From positions 3,204,501 to 3,268,500 of the forward strand of contig JANUWF010001281.1 in NCBI GenBank assembly GCA_026120185.1: 64,000 nucleotides of DNA. Reading direction: 5' to 3'. The notes below the pieces were generated by a model. It saw nothing but the letters and a program-made list of their open reading frames with translations, was not told the origin of the DNA and made no database searches. Shown piece after piece: positions 1 through 11,818 of the stretch; positions within the stretch are counted from its first letter, which is position 1, and every line of letters begins with the position of its first letter. The position numbers and the translations under genes are program-made. This stretch comes from Voacanga thouarsii. Taxonomy: Eukaryota; Streptophyta; Magnoliopsida; Gentianales; Apocynaceae.

Positions 1-506
1 TACAGAGAGATAGCGGAAGCACAAAAAGTTTATACCTCTGTGTTTATTAATCTGTTTAGGCTTGGTTTGTTTTAACTGAACTAACGAGGGCAGCTCAACC
101 ACTGACATCTGAAATATAGCCTCTGGTGATTGTCAAGCAAGCTGTCAACTTCTGTTGAGCATGTATGCGATGCCTTTCATCGTCCGAAATATTTCTACTA
201 CCTATTACTTACTGGTGAAAGCAATAAAGGAAAAAATGACAAGATTTCAATGTACTTGACTTACTTCGATTACTACTAGTAGAATCTAGAGAAACCAGAG
301 ATTCTCTGTTTTCGTTTCTAGAGGAACAAAAACACAAAGAAAGAAACCCAAGAGAGAGAGAATGTACTGTGTGTGTGTTTTTTTTTTTTTTTTTTTTGCC
401 CCTATGAAAAATAAAAACCTGCTCCGCAACAAAAGACCTCACCTTAACCCTAAAACTCACATAATTTGGAATATTAGGGAAAAATAGTCATCCCATGACT
501 TTCGGA
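1..506 (-). repeat. Left LTR (3' LTR) of copia C, distal part
   Basis: Aligns along its whole length with 52656-53145 in the right LTR, including the shared cctctgtatttattaatct block and the ctttcgga block at its end. It stops at the insertion point of element T and resumes at 19330. In the element's own direction this is the end of the LTR. It also contains a T-rich run near 379-398. Confidence 0.85.
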
Positions 507-3500
507 TGTAACACCCCACTACCTATGACCCATTAAGCTGGGGATGTCGTCCCGTCCACAGGACAAGGGGTCTTTATAACGAGTACACACAAAATAAAAT
601 AAAAGAAATACTTCAAAATTAAACTTATTACAACCCAGCAATAAATGAACAAATTAAAAAATAAATGTCTGCTACTATCTCTCAAAGCAAAACATAGGGA
701 AAATAACAGAGAATCTTCAAAATCATAGGCAACATTCTAGCTAATGACCTTCACAGCAAACTCAACCTGAAAACATGGTATAAAAGGTGGTGAGATAAAA
801 ATCTCAATAAACCTGTGTGTGCTTTGAGTGTTTTAGGTAAAACAGTTTATGTATGCGAGTTGTAAAAGTTTTATAAGAGAAAGTACTAGCAAACATTAAA
901 TAAATATCATAAATGAAGAGTGGTGCTTTGCTTTCCAAAACATACATGTGTATAATAAATACAACCACTCCAAAGAGGTAGCACATGTTGGGCACCATGA
1001 TAATATAACGATCAGAATGCCACACGTTGAGCATAATGACACAAGGTAGGTGTATGGCCTACTAAGTGAGATACTCCTCCATCTCTGTACCTAAACTTAC
1101 TAGTTGTCCATACTGAAAACACCCAGTCCACTGATCTTACTAGCTCGGATCGGTATGACCTACCGGACTAGCATCCTATCCGGGAAGGACTCACCCCTTA
1201 AAGGTGGCCACCTACTGAAAGACGTATCCTAACCCTTCAAAGACTAGTCCTAGTAGTCTACCCTTATTGAGTACTCAACGTTATGTGTCCCACTTAGGAG
1301 GAAAAAAGGTCATAAAAAGATTAACTTGAAAATAGCAATTAAGGTTATTAAAATTCTTGTCAAAGGTTGGGTTTTAGAAAGAGTTTAGCTTTTTTGTGTA
1401 AAACTGCTTGTTTAAGCTAAAATGGTTTGCTTAACTGAAATAAAAAGGAAAACTGTCCTTAATTGCCTTCACAGAACAAATGTTCATACACACTAAGTTT
1501 GGCTTGCCACATTAACATTAGTCTTCAAATGACTCCATGCAGGAGCTTACCCAATCTTTTACTCTTCTTGGATTCAAAGGTCTTCCAAAGTCAACCTAAC
1601 CCCGCCTGGGGTAAACACAAGGCATAAGATATCATTTAGACTATATCTGCCTTACACAAATAATTCTTAGCTCAACTAGTTACAACCACAACTAACCATG
1701 ACCATAATGTCCTAGAAATTTTGACTGTCCTAGAGAAAATATAATAACAATTCTAATTAAAGTAATAAAATTTGTTAATAAAAATAATTTTTGAATTAAT
1801 AAAGAAAATAATTTTTACCATATTTTTCTATTGTTAGAAAACATTCATGAACACATTCCCAATCATTAAATAATATGCTAATCCATTCATGAACATATAC
1901 TTGAATTAACATATATTAACACATGGCCAATTTCCTGCTAGGCATAATCATCATCTATGGTTGTATTGAAAATTAAGAACATATAACCTAATCACCATTG
2001 GTGTCGTAACATCTATCATGCATGAAAACATCCATAAATCTCTCTAATCATGATGAGCATACATTCATTCAAAAGAAAATTCCGTAAAACCTAATCATAC
2101 ATTTCAACCCTCATGTCCAAACTCCATCCCCTTTATCCAGATACATATACTCAACCCCCATTCAAATCCAATCTTCCTATCAACATCTAAGAGACATGAA
2201 TCCAAAAATTTAAAAGGATGATTCAAGAAGAAATACTTGATAGAAGATTGCTTGATGAAGGTTTCTTGATTAGTGAGGTCCACGTGCTTGCGAGCCTTTT
2301 GATGGTATAAAAAATAGCCATGGTTGGTCATCATCATTTCAGCCAAGAGAGAGAGAGAGAGAGAGAGAAATAAAGAGCATTAGAATGGAGTATTAAAAGT
2401 TGAGTAGAAGAGAAAGAACAAGAGGGTTGCTTTTGTTTTACCTTTTGATGATCTTGGAACCCTCAACCAAAAAACTAATTTTCATCCTGTCGAAAATTCT
2501 GGTTTGCATGGTTTTGTGTTATAAAGACTAGAAATGAAGACTAGGGATAATGTATGAGTCATTTAGAGTATTTGAGAGTGATTGGAGACTTTTAGAATAG
2601 GTTTAGGCTTGAAGATGTTAAGTGTGTGTTCTTGGTGTTCTTGCTGTTTCTGAGAGAGTTTGAGGGAAAATGGTTTGAGAATTGCTGGAATTGCTATTGG
2701 CCGAATGCCCTTGTGTAGGTAGAAGTTTCTGTTTTAGCAAGAAAGAGAGAGAAGTGATCAGTTCTTTTTTAAATTCAAATGGAGAAAAATGAGGAGTTGT
2801 TTGAGGTAGAGGATTAGTTAACGGTGGTTGTTCATGGGAGGTCTCTTGCTCTTCAATCGTGTAGGACTGAACAAGCTAGGTTTAATGCAAAGAATGGAGA
2901 GCTGTTCAGCTTATAATGCTGGCCAAAATTGTTCTATAATGGCAGAGAAATTTCTTCTTTAATCACTTGCAACAAGAGTGTTTTAATGGAGCAAAAAAAT
3001 TTGGAATTAGTTTGAAGTTCAAATGAGTTTTGGATAAAATAATCGTAGGACATCTTTGAGGTGTGATTATGGAGTCCAAACACTCAAGGTTAGTGTGGAG
3101 GTCAATGGTGTTCAGTCCATGGCTGAACAAGGCCTGATTTTTAGAGGTTTGGATGTGGTTTTCGGCCTTTGCCTTGAGAAACCGAGCTGGAATTTTTCTG
3201 GTTTACATACTTCAGGAGCACTTAGAATGGTGATGATTTTAGTGCAGAATTTTCTGCTTCCTTTGGCCCGATTTGTAGCTGTTTTTTTTAGGGTGTTTGA
3301 AGCACTTTCAATGGTGGTTTTGCAGCCTTCTTCCTGAAGAAAAATAGAGGAAGTTCCAGCTGTTTTTATGCTCAAAAGGTGGCTTGAAAGTAGCGAATTT
3401 GCTGAAGGAAAATTTCTAGTTTTGGACAGATTGAGAGTTCCGAAAATCCACTGTTTTCCCAACCATCAACCATACATGAAATGACTATTTTTCTGGCAGC

Positions 3501-4285
3501 AAATGGGGTAAGAATGTTGGCTGAATTTTTCAAAAACGATCTTGCAACAATTCTAGAAAATTTCCAGATTATTCCTTTACTAAATCATAAACAAGATGAA
3601 TGTATCATTGAAGGTATTTCTTTGTTGATTTCTTTTCCTTGGGAACGCATCCTAACTCTCCTCTCTATTTTCGGCAATCCCCTATCCCTCAAGGCTGATT
3701 TTTGAATTTCAAGGCTAGGGAGTTTATCACAGAATTTTTTTTGGAATTAAAAGAAGAGATTAATGGACTAAGGATAATTTAAATTATAAAGATGTTAGGA
3801 CAAGGCTAGAGAAATTAAAGGGAACAAGAAATCTTCTAGAATTCTTTTTAGGACATGTTCACATGCTCAAGACATTATCTTCATGTCTCCCTTAAGATAA
3901 CATTTCTATCTTTAAGGAATGTAAGAAAATAAAAAATTCAAACATAGTTAAGATAATCATGAATAAAACTTAAGTTGTCGGATTTGAACTCATGACCTTT
4001 GAGATTAAATCACAAAGCTCTAACCACTTAACAACAACAACTCTTATTCTTATTTTCTCACTCAAATATTCTTCTTATCTAAACCTCAAGCCCTCTTCCT
4101 ATTTTGACCTCAAGCAAAATTACCTTTTTACCCTTCTACCCAACAAGCATAAATAAGACATTTAATGTATAAACCATAATTCTAAAGTATATAAAATCAT
4201 TCAAAAAGTATATTTTTATGTAGAATGATATGATATGAATCCCAACCGTCCTTACTCTATGGTTAGCTTTAAGTGGGGTTTCACA
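507..4285 (-). repeat. 3' LTR of element T (left copy)
   Basis: Begins TGTAACACC and ends TTTCACA, matching 14939-19324 base for base over long stretches. It is about 600 bases shorter than its partner. Most of that is one 506-base loss at 1710-1715, between two TCYTAG hexamers present in the right copy. It also has fewer GA repeats (2346-2368) and a single copy of a unit that is tandem in the right LTR. The short open frames in it are shadows repeated in both LTRs and are not genes. Confidence 0.93.
3980..4034 (-). ncRNA. tRNA-like Pol III box pair inside the left T LTR
   Basis: On the minus strand an A-box-like TTGTTAAGTGG is followed, 33 bases on, by a B-box-like AGTTCAAATCC. This is the spacing of a tRNA internal promoter, with GGTTAGAGC in the D-arm position. 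The T stem and acceptor stem do not pair, so this is a tRNA-derived remnant (possibly a SINE head), not a tRNA. The right LTR carries the same block with a better A box. Confidence 0.45.
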
Positions 4286-4298
4286 TCCTCCCCTCCTT
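4286..4298 (-). other. Polypurine tract of element T
   Basis: On the minus strand AAGGAGGGGAGGA directly abuts the 3' LTR start TGTGAAACC. This is the expected primer site for plus-strand DNA synthesis and fixes the LTR boundary at 4285. It lies about 35 bases downstream of the pol stop codon at 4332-4334. Confidence 0.85.
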
Positions 4299-4331
4299 AG
4301 AAGAATTTCGTCCCGATATTCAGGCATACAT

Positions 4332-4560
4332 TTATCTCAAATCGAGATACTTCCACTTTACCCGCTCTTCCATTTCCCATATGGCATCTAGCATGCCATG
4401 ATGCTCCCACTATATCGTCACCATAGGAATTTGCTTGTTCGGGAGAGTCTTGATACTTTGGTCTAAAATTTTCACGGGTTTCTCCCTATAGCTCAAGTCG
4501 GGTTGCAATATCAATGGCTCACTATTCAAAACATGTCTGGGGTTAGCATTGTACTTCTTC
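4332..4560 (-). pseudogene. Chromodomain at the end of T pol
   Basis: The C-terminal end of the gypsy polyprotein. The frame reads PVKILDQSIKTLPNKQIP, then an in-frame TAG, then WEHHGMLDAIWEMEE and a final YLDLR before the TAA at 4332-4334. The conserved aromatic and acidic pattern (PV.ILD, W..H...A.WE.E) is that of the plant chromovirus chromodomain, which steers integration towards particular chromatin. The internal stop falls before the W..H block, so the present product would lack half the domain. I infer the Tekay/Del group from this motif style. Confidence 0.8.
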
Positions 4561-5840
4561 AACTGCAACCCATAAAACACATTGTGTATTCCTGTCAACC
4601 CATTCGGCAAATCCAATCGATACGCTACTGGCCTAATTCTTTCCTTTATCGGAAACGGTCCCAAATACCTCGGATTCAGCTTCCTACCTTTTAGATGCTT
4701 TAGAATTCCTCTATTCGATATTAATTTTAAAAACACACTGTCTCCTACATGAAATTCCAACTCTCTTTGCCTATTGTCCGCATAATTCTTTTGTCAGCTT
4801 TGGGCTGCTTTCAACCTTTCTCTGATCAACTTGACTTCGTCCAACACTTTCTGAATGCAGGCTTCTCCAAACTTGCTTATGTGGCCATCCTCTGACCAAC
4901 TCTAGTATAGAGGTACTTGACACTTACATCCATACTACGCTTTATACGGGGCTATTTTAATCGAAGACTAATAGCTATTACTGTACGCCAATTCTGCATA
5001 CGGTACACATTCAATCCACTTATCCTTGAAATCCAATACACAGGCTCTCAACATGTCCTTTAATATCTGAATAACCCTTTCTGACTGACCATCGATTTGC
5101 GGATGCGCCGTTGTACTGAACTTTAGACTAGAACCCATTGATTCTTGAAACTTGCCCCAAAATCGGGATGTAAATCTCGGGTCTCGGTCGGACACAATAC
5201 TTGAGGGCACTCCATCCAATCTAAGTATTTCTAGCATTTAGGTCTGAGCTAACTTCTCTATTGAATCCTTTACGTTCACCGGTGTAAAATGCGTTGACTT
5301 GGTCAATCAATCTACCACCACCCATATGGCGTCTTTTTGGGTCCTTGCCATAGGGAGTCCAGTAACGAAGTCCATGGTCACCTATTCCTATATCCATTCA
5401 AGTATAACGGCGGCAACAATTCTACCGACTTTTTGTGCTCTACCTTGACCTTCTGACTGGTCAGACACATTGAGACATACTTAACCACGTTCCTCTTCAT
5501 CCCGGGCCACCAATATGCCCTTTTTAGATCTTGATACATTTTACCTCTGCCAGATGAATGGCGTACTTGCTTTTACGTGCCTTCTCCAAAATCCTGTCCT
5601 TTAACTGGTGCTCATTGGGTACTCACAGACGATCTCGAAAATACAGGACTCTAGCTTCGTCTTGTCGAAAATCACTACCTTGCCATTTATGCTCTTTGTC
5701 CTTGAAAAGCTGGAATTCTATATTACTTTGCTGAGCTTCAATGATTTCCCTCCTTAAATCCGACATCAATCTTATATTGCTAACAATAATCCTCTCTTCT
5801 TGCACTTTTGCTCTTCTATCCAACATGTTTTAGACCGCTT
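4561..5840 (-). pseudogene. Integrase of element T, broken
   Basis: An N-terminal region (5623-5826, ending in a frame that reads ARVLYFRDRL) leads into a decayed zinc-binding region around 5450-5620. The catalytic core follows. A first Asp lies in VVD, followed by a stop and LTKSTHFTPV near 5290-5325. The second Asp is in SDRDPRFTSRFW and the Glu in DGQSERVIQIL (4968-5237). The C-terminal GPFPIKERIRPVAYRLDLP block at 4560-4690 is the usual GPY/F module before the chromodomain. The DDE residues survive, but at least six stops or frame changes interrupt the gene. Its normal role is insertion of the cDNA into chromosomes. Confidence 0.88.
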
Positions 5841-5847
5841 GAATATC

Positions 5848-6309
5848 CTACACTCTTAGCCTGGCCATTTTGACTTTCCAACTCAGGGCATCAACAATAA
5901 CATTGGCCTTTTTGGGGCAACGATACTCTTCCAAAAATTCCATCCATCTCCGCTGCATCAAATTCAAGTCCTTCTGGGTGAAGATGTACTTTAGGTTCTT
6001 GTGATCAGTAAACATTTTATATTTAGCTCTATACAAGTAGTGCTGCCATTTCTTTAAAGCAACTATAATGGCAGCCAACTCCAAATCATGCGTGGGATAA
6101 TTGAGTTCATGAGACTTCAACTTTCATGAAGCATAGGCGATTACCTTCCTATCCTGCATTAATACTACTCCTAAACCTTCCTTTGAAGCATCTGTCTATA
6201 AAGCGTAAAGCTTATCTCCCTCTGGCAAACTCAACACAGGTGCTGTCATTAACCTCCGCTTTAGCTCCTAGAAACTCTTTTCACATTTCTCATTCCAGAT
6301 AAATGGTAC
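5848..6309 (-). pseudogene. RNase H of element T
   Basis: Begins after the RT connection with LPEGDKLYALQTDASKEGLG (the TDAS catalytic Asp is kept) and continues through the [21 protein letters not shown] motif (active-site Glu) and [17 protein letters not shown] (further Asp). It ends near [12 protein letters not shown], a form of the usual DALSRK. RNase H removes the RNA strand after reverse transcription. A stop splits it around 6121. Identification is firm from motif order; activity is very unlikely. Confidence 0.88.
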
Positions 6310-7175
6310 ATCCTATCTCAACAGCCAGGTTATAGGCGATGGTAGTGTTGAGAATCCTTTAATAAACCTCTTATAATAGCCAGCCAATCCCAAGAAGCTT
6401 CGAATCTCCATGATGTTCTCTGGTTGCTTCCAATCCGAAACTGCTTCAACTTTTGCTTGGTCCACCATGATTCCATCCTTAGTTACCACGTGGCCAAGAA
6501 ATGCCATACTATCTAACCAAAACTTGTACTTGCTAAATTTGGCATAAAGCTTGTACTCTCTTAGCTTCTCCAGTACCAACTTCAAATGTTCTACATGATC
6601 CTCTAGGCTCTTAGAGTATATGAGTATGTCGTCGATAAAGACCACTACGAACTAATCCAAGTAGGGTTGGAAAACTCGATGCATAAAATCCATAAATACC
6701 ACTGGTGCATTGGTTACCCCAAAAGGCATCACCACAAACTCATACTGACCATATCTTGTGTTGAAGACCGTCTTGGGAATGTCCTCTTTTATCCTCACTT
6801 GATAGTATCTTGCCTCAAATCCAGTTTGGAATAACAATTGGGACCTTGCAACTGGTCGAATAGCTCGTCAATTAAAGGTAGAGGATACTTATTCAGGTTG
6901 TTCAACCCTCGGTAGTCGATACATAACCTCAAGGTCCCGTTCTTCTTCTTCACAAATAGCACTGGTGCTCCCCAAGGTGACGTTCTAGGTCTGATGTAAC
7001 CTTACCTCACCAACTCTTCTAGCTACTCCTTTAATTCTTTCAACTCTGCTGGTGCCATCCAATATAGGGTTCAGGATTCCGGTTATGCTAATGGAACTAG
7101 ATCAACAGTAAACACAACTTCTCGGTTGGTTGGTAGAGAAGTGAGTTCTGTAGGGAACATGTCAGGAAAATCTCT
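6310..7175 (-). pseudogene. Reverse transcriptase of element T
   Basis: The frame enters with DFPDMFPTELTSLPTNREV, followed by ELKE, a stop, [20 protein letters not shown] and [11 protein letters not shown] (6890-7040). Next come [19 protein letters not shown] and [18 protein letters not shown] (6652-6837), then FIDDILIYS (6600-6645) holding the paired catalytic Asp residues, and [15 protein letters not shown]. This is the classic Ty3/gypsy RT domain. Stops occur before GYIRP, after QPYLD, and at the connection. The catalytic residues are intact, so decay is by nonsense and frameshift changes rather than loss of the active site. Confidence 0.92.
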
Positions 7176-7637
7176 TACCACCTCAGTATCTTCGAGGGTG
7201 CACTGGCCCTTCGGCTTATTTTTCACATAGGCTAAATATCCCTAACATCCTTACTTTAACAATTTCTGGGCTTTCTCTCCAACAATAAAAAACTTCTACT
7301 CTTTTACTCTCTCACCGTTGAACTCCAACACATTGCATCACAGTCTAATGAACTGAATAGACTTATTCTTACAGTCTACTTTAGCACCATACTTAGCTAG
7401 ACAATACATACCCAAAATCTAGCCAAAGTCATCAATAGCTAAGACTATCAAATCTCTCTCCAAGCTTTCTCTCCCTACTTTAATCTTACAATTCTACACA
7501 TACCAATCCACTTACACCATTTCCCCAAATGCGTACTCACCAACAAGGTAAAAGGTAGTTCTACTCCATCCTAACCCAAATGATATGCACAATTCTTGTT
7601 TAAATAACAATGGGTAGATTCAGGGCCAATCTATTAG
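7176..7637 (-). pseudogene. Protease of element T, distal part
   Basis: On the minus strand this continues the protease split by the copia solo LTR at 7638-9305. Visible parts are ERDLIVLAIDDFG, a stop, ILGMYCLAKYGAKVDCKNK, which matches the usual D.I.GMDWL..Y.A.IDC..K block after the retropepsin active site. The active-site tripeptide falls at the insertion: ALID is kept but the following Ser-Gly is replaced. Several stops follow. The linker to RT runs through AYVKNKPKGQCTLEDTEVV. Confidence 0.75.
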
Positions 7638-9305
7638 TGTTGTGCCCTAGAGATAATCACTTGTATATTGTATATAACACATTTTATTTACTTTTAAGTA
7701 ATATAACTGTTTGATAAAGTCCATAGTACAACACTATGTTAAGTAAATCATGATAGAGATCATGATATGAGATTTTTACTATACTGTATAGTGTTAGTAT
7801 TTAAATAGTCCCTAGTCCTAGTATTAATGAGACAGGACATCATTAATATGTTAAGACTAGCATGTGTTAGACTTCCTAATTTGATCAGGCGGTGGTTCTC
7901 ATATCTGTGAGTATTGAGATACTCAAAGTAAACATATGGATGCTTGTTAATGAAACAAGTTCATTGGATGACCTAGCTTTGAGATAATCACATGGATAAC
8001 TATTTAGTGCCAGTGATATAATCTCAATATAGCAAACGTGCAAGTATCCTTAGACTTGAGATCTCCAAGGTATTTTGTTTGCTAAGCATTATACTTTGAT
8101 TCTAATCTCTAAAGCTTGATCGAGGGCCATATATGGGATGGATATTGGGTACATTGTGAGGTAAACGAAGGTAGTTGAGAGGGTCAATAAATGATTCACC
8201 ACTCCTAATAGTAGGGGCGAATATCTCACGGCCACTTGTAGGAATTACGACTCGAGAAGTCCTTGGTCAATGTGATTGTGTATTGGAAACAGTTCCAATT
8301 GATGCACAACTAGAATAATAGGTTCCTGGTACAAGTACTCTTGTATTCGGGCCAGAATTAATTCCGTACTCCAAACCAAATGAGATATTGTATGGTGAAA
8401 GGAGTTAATTGCACTGAAGTTTGTTATTGAAGGGTTCATGTCAAGCCACTTGACTTCATGGACTCTTGAGTGGTCATGATGTGTTACTAGATACCGCTCA
8501 TGATCTGGGAATGTGGGTTTATTAATTGATGAATTAATAAATTAATCCTGATTATAATTAATAGGATTAATTCTAATTAATTATGGATTATTAATCTCAA
8601 AGACGTTTGGATTAATTCATGTTCTCTACCAATTGACTGGGGAACCTAATAGGTCACATACAATAGAGTATTATATACTCAAGACATTATTGGATAACAT
8701 AGTGGGGTTAATTAAGAGAAAGAGAAGTTATTGCGAACAAATCATAATTAGTTATAATTTGTGGTCCAAATTGTAATTGTGAGAACTTGATGTTTCCAAT
8801 TATAATTAGGGAATTTTAACTGTTTTAAAATTTTGGGATGGAGGATTTTTCAGCAAGTATTTCGTGTAACATATTGCAGGGACATGAAACCCTAGCTGAT
8901 AGACAACTTACGAAATCTCTAACCCTAGACACACAACAAACGTTCTTCTCTCTCTTTCTCATCTTGCTGAAAATGTGAAATAGCCCTAGCCGCCACTTTT
9001 TTCTACTAGTACAAAAAATTTTGGTGTTTGAGTATTCTTCTGTGTGGATTACTATTTGAGATAATCACACACTATGATTATAGTGGTTAGACGTTCCACT
9101 CTTGTGAAGTTGGATCAAAAGGATTGTTGGATCATGCCTCAACTTGAAGAAGAATTTTTTGTTCTTCGGATGATCAAATAAAGGTAAAAAGCTGCTACCT
9201 TTATTATCTTTATGTCTTGTTTTCCACACATAGGTGGGTCCTTGGATGGTATCTTGTTTTATTTTTCGTTACACCATATAGGATACGAGCCTGAGATACC
9301 CAACA
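7638..9305 (+). repeat. Solo LTR of the copia A family inside T protease
   Basis: Begins TGTTGTGCCCTAGAG, related to the A-family LTR start (TGTTAATGTTATGCCCTAGAGG read from 36372 leftwards). It shares the internal block ggatgcttgtt...gagatctccaaggta with the LTRs at 34680, 44696 and 60326. It ends near CCCAACA. Flanks are CTATTAG on the left and CTATTAA on the right, a direct repeat with one transition. The exact right edge is uncertain by two bases. No internal domain is present, so it is a solo LTR left by recombination. The 63-64 aa frame inside it is not a gene. Confidence 0.8.
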
Positions 9306-9687
9306 CTATTAATGCAGTAACAGAACGACTTTGGATAGTAAATGTACCTTCTAGCACTGTTGCATCTACTCCAACCTCCTCCTGGTTAAGAGCGAAAACC
9401 TTTGCTTTCACCTGCGACTTTTGAGTTCCACTTTTGGAGGCTCCCGCAGCATTGGCTTGATTGGCTCCTGCGATTTGAGCTGGGTTTCCTTACCCGATTC
9501 AAAGAAGTTTAGGGCAGGAATTTTGCTGATGATTCGGGTCTTCGCAATGGTAGCATTTCCACTCAATTCCTTTGGACCGATAATTTTTCTCTACACGGCC
9601 CCTTTTTTCGCACTATCGGCATGATGGAAGATTCTGCGCATGTCCAGTTGGGGTCGTTCGTGCTTGCTTCCCTCGGTTCTACCATTG
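9306..9687 (-). pseudogene. Gag C-terminus with CCHC zinc knuckle and start of protease, element T
   Basis: Read from right to left, a basic stretch is followed by the zinc knuckle at 9514-9555, CYHCEDPNHQQNSC, an exact CX2CX4HX4C nucleic-acid-binding motif. Then a stop, and a linker ending VKAKVFALNQEEVGVDATVLEG, which leads into TIQSRSVTALI, the strand before the protease active site. The right side is cut by element B1 and the left by the copia solo LTR, so the gag-protease joint is present but isolated. Gag packages the element RNA in virus-like particles. Confidence 0.85.
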
Positions 9688-9692
9688 CTAGA

Positions 9693-9845
9693 TGATAGGG
9701 CTTAAATTAGTCATATATTTCCTAGTTATTTGAGACCATGTTGTGATACATTATGTGCAATAACTGGTCATATTCATATTTGAGATTTTACCATTGAAAA
9801 AGTATTTTGTGCATTATTTTAGACTTTAGGGGTAAAATAAGGCAT
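9693..9845 (+). repeat. Truncated 5' LTR of B1
   Basis: Matches 11819-11975 (TGATAGGG...TTTAGGGGTAAAATAAGGCA) and then leaves the alignment abruptly. From there it aligns instead with B2 interior sequence near 25735-25800. The junction marks a deletion running from inside the 5' LTR to the end of pol. Confidence 0.8.
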
Positions 9846-9947
9846 TATTTTAGAGAAAAATTATTTTCATAAACCTTCTATTTTTCAAAAACACCTCTTC
9901 ATTCTACATTCATCATGCCTATCTTCTATTTTGAGCGTTAAGTTCTT

Positions 9948-10040
9948 TTCAAAGTCAATGGCAATCGAGTGAAATGCTATATTGGTGAAATTCTTCGCAA
10001 CACAGATCAGGTGGCTATGCTCTTTGACACTACCGAATAA
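9948..10040 (+). pseudogene. C-terminal tail of a gypsy integrase (B1)
   Basis: Thirty codons reading FKVNGNRVKCYIGEILRN and ending LFDTTE-stop. The pattern F.VNG.R.K.Y.G, followed closely by the end of the frame, is the usual last block of Tat/Athila-type plant gypsy polyproteins. Nothing upstream remains because of the internal deletion. It places B1, and by LTR similarity the whole B family, outside the chromoviruses. The fragment is too short to act. Confidence 0.6.
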
Positions 10041-11805
10041 TAGTTCTTGGTTTATCTTAACTTCTTTCTTTCGTACTATATGTTTTTCTTTTTCGTACTA
10101 TTATCTTTACTTTTTGCTTATTTTTCTTTTCTAGTTTTTATGCTTTGGTGTGTTTCTTTTATGTATTTTTCTTTCTAGGTACTTCAATAATACTCCTTTC
10201 TGCTAGAATTCAACTCTTTTGTAGGAGAATGCACAATACAATGTAAGTATTTTCTTTCTTCTCTTTTCCCCTTTATTTTTGGTCTCATGGCAATGTTTCC
10301 TTGCTCTACTTGTTTAGCCAATGAGGATAATATCCTGTTTAAGTGTGGGGGAATGGTTAGAATGAGAATTCTTCTATGTTTCTTCTATACTTTATTCTTC
10401 TTGAAATTCTTCTTTTCTTCTATGCTTCATTCTTCTTGAAATTCTTTGAACTTTTTTAAGCAAATTTTTCAAAATTTTTTAAAATTTTTTTTAGCTTTCA
10501 AGATGTATTTTTAATGCATGTCTTTGTGCTAGATCATAGAGCATATGTTCTATATCATTTGTGGCTTATGCATGACTTTTTGCACGCACTTGGACTAATC
10601 TATTCTTAATTAAATACTTTACATTGTTCTTAAACCTATTTTTATGCTAAAATTCATTGAGCATTCTAGAACTTACTTGAATACCTCTCGAGGCAAAATA
10701 AGAAAGACATTCATGATTTAACTTAGGGATGACGGTAATAGGCTTTCTTTGGATAGTTTGAGCTTTTTAAGCCTACCTATTTGATATTATCCCTAGTGCC
10801 TATTTTGAACCTAAATTGTTAATTTCTTTCTAAAACCCATTTTCATACTTTGTCCATTACTTCTTTCTGAGAGTTTGATTTACCTTCCAAATCCTTGATT
10901 GCTCTTGATGGATAAAAGGACAAGTAGAAGAATTGTGAGCGAAAATGCTTATGTAAATGTCATGACTTGTTCCTTTCAATCATGCATCATGTGTTGAGTT
11001 GGAATTGTGAAAAGAGAAAGGAGGAAGAAAAACAAAAAGATTGAGAAAAACAAAAAGCAACTAGAAAATGTGGAAAGGAAAAAAAAACCGAGAAACAAAC
11101 AAAAGCAGCATTTCAAAAGAAGAGAAAAAGAAAAGAAAAGCTGAAAGAAAAAGAAAAGAAGAGCACAGGAAGAATGTGGTTGAGATGGAATATGAATTGC
11201 TGAAATTTTGATGATCTTGTGCAATATAATTAAGGAGTTGAGAATAATTGATGACAAGAATGCAGGAGTTGCTTGAACTGTAATATGATTGGTATACAAG
11301 GTTACGGGTTTTTGATTGGTTTTGTTATAGGAGAGCAAGAAAAGTCTGGAATCTATTGGTACATTTTGTTTATCCTTTTCTTGCAAACTCTCATCTTCTT
11401 TGATATTTGATTTTCCTATATCCTTCGTTTGACAAGCTACATTACAAACCCTTTAGCCTTACATTACAAGCTTAAAAGTCATACTTGACCTAAGTAGAAT
11501 CATGATATGTCTCGGATTAGTAGAGATAGTATATGAAAAGTAAGCGTATGGAACGCCTATTTTCCTTGAACTAAATTCTTTCCAATTGTTTGAGAATGAT
11601 GTTAAGTGCTAGAATGGTTCTACTAGTCATTCTTCACTTACACAAGTCTTGCATTTGTTATGAAAGGTATAGTAGCATATGTTTTGTTGTCTTGAATAAA
11701 GAAAGCATTGGAAATATTATTTTGATATTGATTGAGTGATTGTGTTAAAACTTGTGGTTTTCTACTTGTCTTTGATACTTTGCTTGAAGACAAGCAAAGA
11801 GCTCA
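10041..11805 (+). other. Untranslated 3' region of B1
   Basis: No gene. It has a T-rich stretch (10060-10260) and a tract reading GTGTGGGGGAATGG near 10341, which looks like an internal second polypurine tract. A purine-rich block (11005-11165) gives a spurious 136-codon frame on the opposite strand. Similar T/C-rich and A/G-rich blocks occur in the B2 interior in the opposite orientation. Confidence 0.6.
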
Positions 11806-11816
11806 GTGTGGGGGAA
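11806..11816 (+). other. Polypurine tract of B1
   Basis: GTGTGGGGGAA immediately before TGATAGGGCC of the 3' LTR, preceded by the TTGAAGACAAGCAAAG block. B2 has the matching sequence (AAGTGTAGGGGAATA) in front of its own 3' LTR on the other strand. Confidence 0.8.
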
Positions 11817-11818
11817 TA

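Noticed and set aside
804..1034. 76-codon frame repeated at 15238-15468
   Set aside because: Repeated only because both lie in the paired T LTRs; no codon-level constraint is apparent, and the same region in the LTR is not expected to code.
3056..3462. Two overlapping 93- and 116-codon frames
   Set aside because: Inside the T LTR; the equivalent sequence in the other LTR (18084-18353) is only partly open, and neither matches a known protein.
10976..11386. 136-codon minus-strand frame with Phe/Leu-rich membrane-like end
   Set aside because: It is the opposite strand of an A/G-rich untranslated block in element B1; the hydrophobic run is compositional.
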